From NCBI RefSeq assembly GCF_000687475.1, contig NC_057317.1, forward strand, positions 806,001 through 870,000: 64,000 nucleotides of DNA, written 5' to 3'. The position numbers and the translations under genes were made by a program. Source of the DNA: Ustilaginoidea virens. Its lineage: Eukaryota; Ascomycota; Sordariomycetes; Hypocreales; Clavicipitaceae. The notes under the pieces are model-generated. The model was not told the DNA's origin. It made no database searches and saw only the letters and a list, made by a program, of their open reading frames with translations. Numbering within the stretch: position 1 is the stretch's first letter; each line of letters starts with the position of its first letter. Shown one piece after another: positions 47,821 through 60,156 of this stretch.

Positions 47821-49717
47821 GACGGGCGAAGCAAGGTGCTGCAGCAGCGCAGAGGGCAACAAGGAAGGAGGGAAAACAGGTGGAGGCAAAAGAAACGGGG
47901 ATGCTGGATGCTCAAGTCGAGAGAGAGCTGTGGAAGCTCTGGAGTGGGGTTTTAAAGGCCAATGGGTTGGAGAGCGAACCGGGAGGTTCGGTCAGTCACG
48001 GGGGTGGTTTGTCGTTTGTCGTTTGTCGGTTCGGTTTGGTCGGCTTAAGCTGGCACCAACAGAGAGAACGGAGAGGGAGGCTTTTGTTTGATATGTCAAT
48101 GGTTTGCAGAATCCACTGGGCCTGGGCCTGGGGAAGCCGGAAGAGGAGACGAGGGAAGTGACTGAGGGATCGAACCTGCCTCAACACTTGTTGCTATCGG
48201 CTGGTCGCACTGCTGCTGCTGATGGTGGGGGTGGGGTAAAGCGTCCTGGCCACGTTCACCGCCCTGGAGCAGCTGGGCCGGAGCACGAGCAGCGAGCACC
48301 AGGACGTGCAGCTTGTACTCCGTACATTGAGGTACATATCTTTGCTGGCATGCCAAGGGTAAGAAGAAGATGTACAAGTGCGGGCAAAAGCAACCCGTGG
48401 CCGGAATGCCAGATAAAAAAAAAAAATTACCCAAGTACATTAGAGATACTATTTTTCAATATGCCTTCTGGGAGTAAGATGTTGTTTATGAACTTTACAT
48501 GAAACCCGCTGTTTACTCCGAGGACGGGACCATGACATCAAGCCAGCCTTTTGACAGCCAAAGGGGACTGACAATCAACAAGGAGCCTGCAAATAACCGG
48601 TCCATGGTGACTGCAATCCCCGGTACTATCTTGCCTCCGATGCTACGTCAGATGCTGCGTCAGATGCAGACAGACAAATTCTACCTCGGGCAGATACTGG
48701 CCATGGTTGACTAAGGGGGTGTGGTGGTATATACTGTATTCTATATATTGGGCAATGCTGAAGTGTCAGCAGCAGACACCTCCTACCTCCTAGTTGACCC
48801 TACGAGGTTAGGTAAGGTCAACTACCAGCTTACCTACGGTAGGTAGGTAGCTACAGTTAGGTGCCGCACACCCTACAGACAGCAGGTGGGCCGGTGGAGT
48901 TAGAATCAGCACCTCGAGTCGGCTGTGTGTCGTTTCGTCACCCCAGTCGTTTGCTGCTCCATGTTTGCCAAGGGATTATCCGTCTCAGCGTCTCACGGGC
49001 GGCGTTTAACGTGAAATCTGTTTTGCGCGTCAAAGGTGTCCAGAAGCAGGTCTTGAGATGGCGACATCCCGCTTTGGTGCGTGGCATGAGAACTAGACTC
49101 CTTTTGTCCCCGTCCACGATGCTTTTCTCCGAGCTTGACATATGGACCACGGATGAAATAGAAAAAGCACCGCGTGCCTCGCCCACGCAGCTCCGATGCC
49201 GTTCACAGCCAGTCTAGTCTATCAGGAGTATTTGCAAGCTTCCATGACCCTGGCGATGGAAGCATATCGACAGCGGACTGGGGGTTTTCCCCCCCGCAAT
49301 GTGATAGTGGGAGAATGGCCGTCTACCTGCTTTGCACTGGTCGACATGTCTGGTGGAAGCAACCAGACGCGCGCAACGAAGGATAGAGAATCATGGTCAC
49401 TTTGACGTTGGGCGTTGGGGGCCTGGAAGGGAAGGAGCGGGGGAGAAGGAGGAGTCGCCGGCAAGTGGACATGGAAGGAAGCAAACTTCTGCTGCTACCA
49501 AGTTGCCGGTCTGGTCTGACTTGGCAACGGAACCATAACCAGACTCATCCGAAACCTGGCCGTTGAGTCAGCCTCCACTCTTTGCAGCTCTTTTGCAGCC
49601 TTGGCGCTCTCATGTTGAAACTGCCATTCACCCGTACACGGTCGCCCGCACACCGGTAAAGGTGCCGTCGCTACGGGTGGCGGACAGGGGAAGGCATACA
49701 AAGGAAAAACCCCGCGT

Positions 49718-49758
<41 letters not shown>

Positions 49759-51893
49759 GTGGGGGAGAGGAAAACGAGGCAAGGAAAAGACATGGACCAA
49801 TCATTTCGACTGGATAAGAGACCTCGGCTGCGGATTGCGGCTAACTTTACGGACGAAAGGTAATTTACTCCCCACCCAGTGGCACAAGTTCTTCAATGTA
49901 CTCCGCACACATTGATCACACGGGCGAGCCTGCCAAGTCCGAAGATCCAGATAGCAGACGGGATGGGTCAAGAACAGTTGGGTCGATAGACTTGTCGTCG
50001 TCGTCCCTTGTTTCACTCAACGCGGGTAATGATGATTGATGTTACTAATACCGCCAATGCCGCCAATGCAGACGCAATGACAACACAGGAATGTGTCGCC
50101 GCGGGCGTTACACTGTTTGTTCCGTGCTTACCTCTTAGTAGTCTGCAGGGCAGGCTCGACCCAGCGTCTCTGTCTTGCCTCCACTCAAAGAGCAGGTGCG
50201 ACGGCGGCCATGGTATGGTATGGCTTGATGATGAAGTTTGAGGTTTGGAGATTCCAGTCCTCAACAACCAGCCTCTTTGCATTGTCCATCCTGCTAAGCG
50301 TCGCAACGAAAAACACACACAAGAACACGTATACCGCCTCTTCTTTTCTTTGTGCCGCAACGGTTCTCTTTCCTTTTTCGTGCCTGCAACACCCGTCTTG
50401 GCGTCTAACGAGTTGCCTAGAGTCGAGCCTAGGGGTGCATTTCCAAGTTTCAATTGATGCAAAAACCAGCCTGGTCCATGTGATATCAGGTGGCCCAGTT
50501 CACCCGTCATGGACATTGCTGGTCTTGCCGAAGGATGGGTAGAAGGAGAAACCGCAGCGCGAGTAAATTCCGCCAGATCATACTCGATGCTCGCCTCGAG
50601 GCCACAATCTCTCCCACTACTCTCGCTCTTCCCTGGCGATTCGTGCAGCGAGAATCCATCTTATCGCTGCGTTGCCGTTCCTGGTCCGTTGAAGTGACTG
50701 CTCGAGCGAGTAAACATGGTCGCAAACTGAACCAGCTACTCGTTCCCTTGAGACATGGCAAAAGGCTGACCTGCAAAGGTGCGTGCCGGAGAGGCAGATA
50801 TAGAGTCAGACAGCCCGATTTCGCTTCTCAGATTTTTTCCAGCCATTCCCATCGCAGCATGGTAGCAAACGGATAACGGATCTGGCCCCCTTGCACAACC
50901 ACATGTCTCTGTGCGGTGTGACGATTTCTCAACTGGATTCTCATCAGACGTCTACTAGTCTTGAATCTTCCAATGGTCTTCTTCTTGTAAAGGGCTACAC
51001 ATTGGCTCGTTCTTGACTCCCAACAAGGTGTCGTTCAACGCGCTTTGGTTCTTGTACTTTCCCAGTGCGCAGTTTTATGCACTGGGACGGCAAGGAAGGC
51101 CTCTGCAGTCGCTGATTCAAAACGTCCTTACCGGGCCAGCAATACTTTCATCGCTCCACGTCCGATGATGCAAAGTTTCTTCCACGGAAACCTGGATCTG
51201 GCATGGATGCATTCTCACCGAAAGATCTGCGTTACACAGCAGAAGCAGCTACGCACACACTCCGACTAGTCTGGGGAACCGTTCTTGTTCTTGTCAAACC
51301 CTGTGTAAGATGTGGTCCCGACCTATGCTGAGGAATACAAGTGACAGCCCAGAGCCGTGCTGTATATGCATTGTGAGATATCCGTACTTTTGAGACAGAC
51401 ATGGCATTTTCGGGGCAGTCTCATATCTTGAGAGGGAGGGGAAACATCAAAGTCTCCTTTGTCCCTGGCGCCATTTCAGGCACAGCAGGAAGGTATTGGA
51501 ACCTTTGTCGATACTCATGGCAGAAACGGAAGAAAGCACGGAAAAGAAACTGATCATGTTCAGTCTATTCTCCGTTACGCTCACTGGCATTGAGAGTATC
51601 CCGCATTTCTCGGCCCCGAACTCGCTCTAAAAAGGCACATGATGGTTATACACATGCAGCTAAAAAACTCTCGGAAGAATCCGCGCCCAACAAGTTGATG
51701 GCTTGTTCGTCCCCGCCAGTCATCTTGACGCCCAACGGCTGCTCTCTATTGACAGAAGACGCATTCATGTAGAAGGCCTTTTCTTTTGTCTCTTGCTCGG
51801 AGAGGAAGCCCAACCATGGCCATCCATCATCAGTGACCCCGTGTTGATGTTGGCCGAGCAGTCGGTTTATCCCCCCCCCTCTCTCGTGTTTTC
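47821..51893. other. About 4.1 kb intergenic region between pyc and mpc1
   Basis: Holds the pyc promoter and the mpc1 3' flank. Contains a TACTCCGTAC site at 48315-48325, TAGGTAGG-type motifs at about 48780-48865, an A32 run at 49724-49755, and a near-direct CTACGTCAGATG/CTGCGTCAGATG pair at about 48642-48667. Open frames such as 48499-48714 and 50093-50542 (+) show no family motif. No supportable gene. Confidence 0.5.
49724..49755 (+). repeat. Poly-A homopolymer (32 nt)
   Basis: Directly visible A32 in intergenic DNA. Confidence 0.85.
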
Positions 51894-52720
51894 TTATTTG
51901 CTCACTGCATTCTTGACCTGGTCTCCAACCTCGCCAATCTTATCCTTGGCAGCTTCGACGCCCTTTTCGAGTTGCAATTTTTCCTTGCCACCCCATTTGT
52001 GGTACGAGAGATACCGGTATCCCTGGGTCAATTGAGCGCATTCGTTGACAAAGTGGCACGCAAACAGGAGGTAGTTTTTGGGTGTAACAGCCAGAGAGTA
52101 TCGCATAAAGGTAGCCGAGTAGATGCACAGAGCGCCCGTCATTTGGCCCGAGATGCTGATGTTGAACCCAAGACGTCAGTAAGGCGCAGGAGGATTTGTC
52201 TCCCTCTCTTCCACTTCCTCTCCCTCTTCTTTCTTTTTTTTGTTTTTTGTCGGAGAAGTAGGGGCCTCTTCCCACTCACAGATCAGGGCTCTTTTGCGTA
52301 TCAAGGACGGCAGCAACGGGAATACCAAAGTTGGAGACGGGCCCCCAAAAGTCTATCCACCGGACATTGTTAGCTGGCTGATGAAACGGCTCCGATATCC
52401 GGACGCCAGACCGCCGCCCGAGGCCCTCTGCCCGCGACAACACGCCCTCTTGCGTGCCGCGACACAAGCCAGACGCCGCCGCACATGCGTGTCGGTTTTC
52501 GAGCAGCCGCACGCGCCGCTTCCGTTCCGGAGCGCTGGAGGATCCGTCGCTACGCGTCCGTCGCTCCCAGCGCCAGCTGCGTAACAGCTTGCCGTCCAAA
52601 GGGGGGGGGGGGGAGAACCCGAACCGCAGGAAAGAGAGCTCACGTACGTGTCGAGCAGACATAGTTCAGCACAGGGTTGGACCTGATTTTCGCGTTTGCC
52701 GCCTTGAAAAGAGCCGCCAT
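51894..52720 (-). CDS. mpc1: Mitochondrial pyruvate carrier subunit MPC1
   Basis: Three exons (52720-52648, 52352-52280, 52155-51894) give 135 aa. Introns are 295 nt (GTACGT...GGATAG, phase 1) and 124 nt (GTGAGT...CATCAG, phase 2). The joined product reads [90 protein letters not shown]. These are the hallmark segments of MPC1, which forms the inner-membrane pyruvate importer with MPC2/MPC3. Three short hydrophobic helices fit the family. A charged C-terminal tail ([20 protein letters not shown]) extends past the last helix. The first intron contains a G13 run (+ strand, about 52601-52613). It lies about 4.1 kb upstream of pyc on the same strand. Confidence 0.93.
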
Positions 52721-53696
52721 GTTGGGGTGCCGGGCCGATTGGTGTTCAAACTCGCTTTCGGGGCGGCTCGAAGTGGTCTCGAGATTCTGGATGGCCGTAC
52801 GGGGTACAGTGTGTGTCAACTTGCCGCGCTCGGGGGGTGGTTCCCCAACGCCAAATTTTTGGCAACCACTTTTTGGCACCCGTTGGGGGGGGGGGGGGAA
52901 CACTGGCAAGCGCGTCACGTGACTGCAGAGGCTCCTAGCATCGGATGCTTCAATGTTCTTTGTTTGCACTTAATTTTCCACCCGCCGCCAACAACCCATT
53001 TCTGTCCCCAACTACCTACTTGATGGGCCTCGTTGCGGATTCCGGATGGGCCAGGGGCCCTTTCTTCTGTTGCTCCAGCTCGTCGTTTCTCCTTCAATCA
53101 TCTTCGCCTTCTATTGGGTACGGGTACGTCTATTGGGTCCAAAAGGGGCGCGAGAGACGCAGAGTCGTCATGTTGCGCTGATTAGAAGCACTGCATTGAC
53201 ACGCAGCATACATTATATCAAGTACGTATATATACTAAGAAGTGTAGAAATGGAAGCGGATTGTTGCTCCCCCCTCCCCCCCCCCTCCCCTCCCCGATGA
53301 AAACACAGGGGAGGGCGGACCTCGCGGGCTCGACAAAAAATACCATCCTCATCAGCAACACTTTCCGTTTCGGCGCCGCGAAAGCTCCCTTTGCAGGTAA
53401 TTAATGTCGCTTGACCACCAAGCCCCTCCAATGTATTGAAACGATTCCATTCGCTTGGGTTCATGCACGTCGTAAATAGTCGTATTCCTCGCGGAACGTT
53501 GGGTTCCATACTTTCGATAAAACGGTGTGCCGAAAAGGACAAAAAGATATAAAAGCACGGAAGGAAATACAAAGAGGAAAGAGAGAGAGAGAGAGATTAA
53601 AAAAAAAAAAAGAAATAATAAAGGGGCCGCTTCTTCAGCCGCGGAGAAGAGAGGCACTCCCGAGTCTATTACGATTTTCCCCCGCAAGGCCAAACA
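52721..53696. other. Intergenic region between mpc1 start and oxidase stop
   Basis: mpc1 promoter and the 3' flank of the WSC oxidase. It includes a G14 run at about 52885-52898, CT-rich DNA near 53060-53110, and C-rich (CCCCTCCCC) sequence at about 53268-53297. No gene seen. Confidence 0.5.
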
Positions 53697-56600
53697 TTAG
53701 ACACCTGGCGGGTTGAAGCCGGCACCCTTGGGCCAGTTGCCCAGCTGCGCTGGATCGCCGCCGATGCGCACAAACACCCCGACAGCGGGTATGCCGCCGT
53801 CGAGAACAAAGAACTGGTACCAGCCTGGCGGGGCGATGTACTTGCCCGGCGGCGATGTGACCGTGCACGAGGTTCCCGAGCACGCGATGGCTGGGAAGAG
53901 GGTGCGGCCTCCCATCGAGTTTCCGTGAGTGCTGGAGACGGATCCCAAGAGGGAGGCGCTGATGGCGCCATTCCTGGCCGCCGAGCCCAGCTCGAGCGTG
54001 ATTTTCTGGCCGTACGTCCAGTCCTTGTTGTCAATGGCAAAGGTCGGGCGGGGCTTGCCTCTCTTGAGATAGGGAGGGGTAAAGGTTTCCACGCGGTACT
54101 CTTCGGGGTTGACGCCGTCCTGGGGATCCGAGCCAGACACGAGCACGCGTCCGTCCAGCAGGGTGATGGCTTCGGAGTGGTAAAGCCGGGCGACGGTGGT
54201 GTTGGCCATGACGGTGATGCGCGAGCCGAGCGGCTTGGTCGGGTCGTAGAGCAGGGCGTTCAGGTTGGGATCCTTGGCCAAGCCGAAGCCGGCCACGCCG
54301 TGGTGAGCGCCGTTCAGAATGAGGTACGTGCCGTCGGGGAGGGGGGCCATGCAGGTCATGACGCGCTGCGACGGCATGCGCTCGAGCGCCCACTTGGGAT
54401 TGGCCGCGTCCGGGTAGATGCTGACACAGTTGTCGAGGGCGTTTCCGACGCCGTTCGTGGAGCCGCCGCAGATGAGGATTCCCAGCGGATCGGTGTAGGG
54501 CGCGTGCTGAGGCAGGAGAACGGCCGTTCCCTCGAGGGGATAGGTGCGACCGCCCATGGGGTCGTTGACCGCGCCGGGGATGTTGGGGAGCGTCTTGACG
54601 GTGCTGAAGTTGTTCTCGTCCAGGATGCGAGCCTCGTTGTAGTAGGCGACGAAGATGCCTCCCGAGGGCAGCACGCAGGCGTAGGGGTAGAGGTTGTTGG
54701 GGTCCGTCCGCTGAAGCCACTCCATGGTGAGAGGCTTGGTGCCCGTGTAGGGAAGTATCTCGATGGTTGGCACGGGGGCGCTGTTGGACCCGACCTCGCC
54801 ACCAATGACCAGGATGGAGCCGTTGGCCATGATCATGGCGGTGGGATACCAGCGCCCCTGCTGCAGCTTGAGCACGGCAGCGTTCTCCTCCCAGTCGTTC
54901 TTGCCGGGCACGCCGGCGGAGCCGTCTGGCGTGTACAGGCGGACGCCGTAGGTGGAGTCGCCGGACCAGCCGCCCACGTTGATCTGGCGCCCGGCCTTGT
55001 CGGGAAGCGTCAAGCCGCCGGCGCAGAAGATGTCCGTCTTGACGTGCATCTCTCTCCAGGCGAGCTTGAAGTTGTCGATGGAGGACAGGTCCAGCTCGTA
55101 GGCACCCGTGGAGTTGGGCGGCCCGGTCCCCCATTTCTCGAGGAAGGTGACCTTGCCGTTGATGGCCTGAGACGTGATGAGCGGGACGCAAACGCCGCCG
55201 ATGAGGAACTCGTAGGACCCGGCGTCCGGAGACCCGGCAGGCGGGAAGGACCAGGAATAGAAGGGCTCGCCTGTCCAAAAGTACGTCGACAGCAGGTTGC
55301 CGCCGCCGCACAAGGCCGAGGCGTTTCCGCTGCAGGGGACGTTGCACTGCTTGTCGTCGACCTTTTTGGAGCCCCGGGCGTCAATGTTGGCCGGGTCGCC
55401 GCAGTAGCACTCCTTGCCGTACTCGAGCCCGGCGGCCATGTAGCCAAAGTCGGCGCAGAGGTCCAGGCACCTCTTGGGGGTCATGTTGGTCTCCATGAAG
55501 TTCTGCCAGAAGAAGGTCTTTTGCTGGTTCACATTGTCCTGGTAGCAGCCTTGGTACTGCCAGCTTCCGACGACGGGGATGACGCCGGGCGGTGCCAGCA
55601 CCTGAGGCTGGCCCAGGGACATGATTGTGATTCGGCCGCCGCCGCCGCAGTTCTGCTGGGGGTTGCCTCCGCAGGGCGTGTTGCACTCGGCGTCCGACTT
55701 GGCCGTCACGCCTCCGTTGACGATTTGGTTGCCGCAGAAGCACTGCCTCGAGTACTCGGCGCCGGCAATGGTGTACTTGGCGTCGCTGCAGGCCTTTGCG
55801 CAGGACTCGAGGGTCAGGTTGGCGTCGTCGGGGAGCTGGGTGTTAAGTATACGGCCGGAGACGCCGTCGACCCAGCAGCCATAGGTCGACCAGCCCTCCG
55901 GCAGGCCGGTAGCCGCAGGTCCCCCCTGTGCTGAGGCTGAGGCTGAGGATGTGGATACGGGCGTTGAAGATGTTGCAGGATCGACATCAACCCCCCGGGT
56001 GTAGACAGAAAGGCGGTCGCCGGCCCCACACAGCTCGCAGCTGGAGCCAGAGCAGACCGCGTTACAGTCGGAGGACGGTGCCTTGGCCGAGCCCGTATTC
56101 AAGCTGTTTCCACAGTAGCACTCGCGTGCGTACTCGACCCCAAAGAGGGTGTAACCTGCGCAGTACTGGGCGCAGGCCGCCAAGGTCATGTCGTCGGCTG
56201 CGTACGTCTTGTCACTGAGCGCTCGTCGGCCAGTCGCCTCGGTATAGCAGCCCGCCCAAGCAAAGGCGCCCACGGCGGTGGGCTGGACCGGACACGCAGA
56301 AGGGGTTCCGGACGGCGAGTCGGTGGCTCTGCCGCTGATGCTGCCGCTGATCGCGCTGTGTCGGAGAGCGGGCGATTTGTTTGATTAGCATTTCCCGACC
56401 AGACGAAACGGGTGGGCATGTGGGCATGTGGGCATGCTGGTCCCGTACCTTGTGGGATACTGCATCCCGTAGTCGTAGAGGTTCAACGCCCCTGGCCCTC
56501 CACAGTATTCGGTGCCGTTGCCGTTGCAAACCATGTTGCAGCTGCCGCTGCCCGTTGGCTGAGCTCCATTGGAGAGCGTCTTGCCGCAGTCTGTGCGAGC

Positions 56601-56769
56601 GTTAGCATGGCTTCCTGAGACTGTAATCGAACACTTTGTCTTTGTTCCCCTTTTTTTCCCCGTCTTCTTCTCCTCGTTTTCCTCGCTTCGTCTTTCTTCC
56701 ACGTGCTTTTGGGGGAGGTTGCGGTCCGCTTGCTCCAATGTTTCCGTCTCCTTTTATTTTATGGAACGC

Positions 56770-56817
<48 letters not shown>

Positions 56818-57657
56818 CTTTGGGCGTTCGTTGATATTGATACTCACAGCATTCGCCTCCGTATTCAACTCCAGCCAATACGTTTCCAGCATTGGCAGCT
56901 CTGCAAGCTGCCGTGCACTTGGCCACAGTCATTTCGGCGCCCGGGACGGAGAAGACTTGGCTCAGGGCCCGGCCCGTCTTGCCTTCACTGTATTGTTTTG
57001 CCCGTCAGAAAACCAGGGACGGGGGGCCCCAGGAACCACGCCACGCTGTCAAGAGCAAGAACGAATTTTGCCTCAATGCTTACGAGTAACACCCAATCGA
57101 TGTCCAGTTGCCGGTTCCCGGATTCACCGAGGGTCCAGTGACTTGGCTCGACTTCCACAGGGTCAGTCTGTTGGGGCCGCCGCATGGCTGGGTTCCGTTT
57201 CCGCCGCATGCCATGGAGCAATCTGCGGCGGCAGCTTCGACACCGCCAGTCGCCAACTGGCTGCCGCAAAAGCACTGGCTGGAGTATTCGGTTCCGGCGT
57301 AGGGAAGCCCTTTCGCGAAGCAGAACTGGGTGCACTTCTGGTTCGTCATCTGCGCATCTGCCGTATCCGCCTGGTTGATGGTTCGACCGACATCCCTGCT
57401 CGCCAGGCAAAAGGGTGAATATGCGGATAACTGCGCAACGCGGAAAAAAAAAAGAAGGGAACACGGGGGAGAAACCGTCCGACGCCGGGTGCGGTGCTTC
57501 CTTACACGTAACAGCCCTGATATGCCCAGCCATTGCCTAGTTCGCCGTCGGACGGTAGAAAAAGGTCGCGTTTCTCAAGAAATGCCGCGTGGCCCAAGGA
57601 AAGCAGAGTTACAAAGCCGAGCGACACGGAAGGAGAGAGTTGCGACACCCTCATCAT
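53697..57657 (-). CDS. Secreted five-WSC copper radical oxidase (glyoxal oxidase-like, AA5_1)
   Basis: Five exons (57657-57506, 57395-57084, 56987-56848, 56590-56449, 56355-53697) give 1134 aa. All four introns are GT-AG and every junction keeps the frame. The N-terminus (MMRVSQLSPSVSLGFVTLLS) is a signal peptide. Five WSC domains follow: GNGWAYQGCYVDVGRT, GNWTSIGCYSEGKTGR, AFAWAGCYTEATGRRA, GWSTYGCWVDGVSGR and GSWQYQGCYQDNVNQQ, each with ECYCG/QCFCG. WSC domains bind wall glucans. The catalytic part is a galactose-oxidase-type propeller with a C-terminal Ig-like domain. Candidate copper/radical residues are Cys693 (FCAGG) and Tyr752 (RWYPTA) as the thioether pair, then Tyr974-His975 (ARLYHSEA) and His1059 (STHGNS). 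Spacing matches glyoxal oxidase. It should oxidise aldehydes or alcohols to give H2O2 at the cell surface; the substrate cannot be read from sequence. Confidence 0.9.
56591..56847 (-). other. 257-nt oxidase intron containing a 44-nt homopolymer
   Basis: GTGAGT donor at 56847 and GCACAG acceptor ending at 56591, interrupting the second WSC domain. An A44 run at 56771-56814 (+ strand) is U44 in the transcript, nearer the donor than the acceptor. Confidence 0.8.
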
Positions 57658-58839
57658 GACGGCCAGGGCTTTCGCCAAGCGGCGTCACAAAACACAATTC
57701 GAAAAGAAGAGCCTGGAAAAGAGAATTCCCTGGACCAAGGGAGAAAGTAAACGAGTGAGAGACGCCCTTGTCAGACTTGCAAAGAGGTCCAGGTTCTTAC
57801 ACTCGAGATGGGTCTTTTTTTCTCCTTTTTAAATTCCATCATGCTGTGGACGCTTGTGTTATACTTATTCCCGGCATGAGACACGCGCCGCTCGGCTACA
57901 TTGGCGGCTTATGCCCCTCGCGCTGGAATATCGAACCCGCCGGCTAGTGAGAAATCACTTGATGGCAGGGCATCTTGGGCGGGTCACTGGGCGACTGCCA
58001 CCAGACGGAGGGCCAAGCTTCGCAGAAACCCATAGGCCGTCTTCCGATTGCCAGCCAGGGTTGGTGAACAAGCCCATGCCATGCGAGAGACGGTGGAGGG
58101 TGGAGGCACGCATGGGACGTCTGCTGATGACAGGCAACAAGCTCGGGCACGAGAACAGACTGGGATGGCCTGCCTTGCATGTAGCACAACAGTGCTGTGA
58201 GTCCTGAATCCTCACTCCAGACTCCAGACTCCTGACTCCTTGACCCCTCAAACCGGGCAGGCAGACAGAGAGAAGGGGCAGAGATTGGCCACAGCCGCAT
58301 TCGATTCGATTGCGAGGGCTTCGGCTCGAGGAATAGCAACCGTCAACCGTCGAATGATGAGTCCTGCGATAACGCCGGTATTGACGCCAATGCAGCCGCC
58401 ACCAAGAAGGATGAGGAAGCTAGCGGCCCTACAATGTCCAAATGTGTCTTAGACAGAGTGCACCAACAAGGTTAGTGGGTGGCCTGTCAAGTCCTGCGAG
58501 CTGACGGGCGGGAGGGCAAGGCTGAGGATATTGAAGAATGGGAGATTGAAGAAGGCGTTGGTGGAGGGGGGGGGGGGAGGGGGGGGAGAGGGTGGTGCTG
58601 GCCTTGCAGCCATGCCATTCGCCAGGCAGCTGATGAGTCCAAGGTACTGCCGATTGGATCAGGCTCGCATCGTTTCAAGTGGGGCTCAGCCGTTGAGCCC
58701 CGTCGAGCCACGAACAAGGTACGTCCAGGCACTGGTACGGGTACGGAGTATGGCTTGGGGCAATACGAAGGAAATCAGCGGGCTGCCAAGAAGGTGCATG
58801 TGCCCGCCCTGTTGGATGCAATCGAGACAAAATTAGGGG

Positions 58840-58843
<4 letters not shown>

Positions 58844-58879
<36 letters not shown>
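58844..58879 (+). repeat. Poly-A homopolymer (36 nt)
   Basis: Directly visible A36, intergenic. Confidence 0.85.
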
Positions 58880-58880
<1 letters not shown>

Positions 58881-60106
58881 GAGCAATCGACGACCGAGTC
58901 TGCGGAGTGCCAAGTACGTCTGTCTGTCTGTAGGTGGGGAGGGGGAGGGGGTTGCGGAGTACGGAGTACTGCGGCCCGATTTGGTTTGCAGCTGAAATTG
59001 AAAGGCAATAGCGGCGAGTGATTGATTCATTTGACGGCGTGACGGAAAGAGGCGGCAAGTTTCGATCGAACTGGCTGGTGCCCATTTCTGACTTGCTCCA
59101 GGCAGCTCTAGGCAGCTCTTAGCTCGGGACCTCGGCTACAATTCTAGGGAATCTATTGAGGTCAGCCAGTCCGCGCTGCCAAGACACCAGCCGTCAGAAG
59201 CCTGCTCCTCTGGGAACCTCGCGCGGCAACCTCGCTGCCAAGTTTGAGCACCCACATCACATGGTGGCATGCCCGATTCCCATTCCGGAAAATCGTCAGC
59301 GCTTCATCCGGGACAGGATTGGTGGGTTGTCTGTCTTGCAGGTGTCCAGCCACAGCGCGTGCATAATATCGAGGCCATGTTCCTAAGCCGGTGATGCACC
59401 CCCAGTGGCGTTGTGGAGTTGTTGGAACGAAAGGAAAACAAAAAAAAAAAAAAAAAAAAGGATATTGTAAAGGAAACGCGTGGATCCAGGTGCGGCTGGC
59501 TGTTGTACCCGTAGTAACACGAAGTTGCGGGAAATTGGCCATCGTGAACCTGTCTGGTTCATGGTACAAACTCCGTACTCCGTACTCCGTTGGAGATGCC
59601 GCTGGTGGGCATTCACCTTCAGGGACCAGCGCCCCTGGAGCACCCCAGCCTCGTCCCTGGCCATGGTCCACTGAAAACACAACTCGGTACTCCACACTTG
59701 ACAAGACGGGCGTCTTCGTTTCTCCATGTGCTGCTTCCCGCGAACCAAGTGGGAATCCAAAGAGAACGAAGAGAGAAGTCCGACGCAGAGTGAGTGGCGC
59801 AGATCTCCCTACCAGGAAGTACGGAGTACACAGCAAGGAGTACAGAGTGCCGTGTACGGCGGCGACTTTGGGCTCGCGGAGGGGCCACAGCCAGCCAGAC
59901 GCAGATGTTGGTTGTTCTAGCAGCAGGCAGGCAGGCAGGCAGTCACTATTCTTTGTTTGCCGCACATGCGTTGTTGTCAAATGCCCAGGCCCCAGGCCCC
60001 AGGACCCAGACAGACTTCCATTGTGGGAAATGAGACGGTGAAGAATCCCCGTTGTTCCGACCTTGTTCCCGATTGGCCGTGGGTTTCAGGAACGCCTGCT
60101 CCAGTG

Positions 60107-60107
<1 letters not shown>

Positions 60108-60156
<49 letters not shown>
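60108..60156 (+). repeat. Poly-T homopolymer (49 nt)
   Basis: Directly visible T49, the longest single-base run in the window. Confidence 0.85.

Noticed and set aside
43269..52720. A pyruvate-related biosynthetic or metabolic gene cluster
   Set aside because: Only two pathway genes with a 4-kb gap; flanking genes are unrelated housekeeping and surface functions.
53925..55934. 669-codon + strand open frame opposite the WSC oxidase
   Set aside because: Composition (Val/Gly/Asp/Arg-rich) is the mirror of the oxidase codons; no motif, signal or intron evidence.
57920..57950. tRNA B-box-like GGGTTCGATATTCC on the - strand
   Set aside because: The B box is imperfect and no cloverleaf can be drawn upstream.
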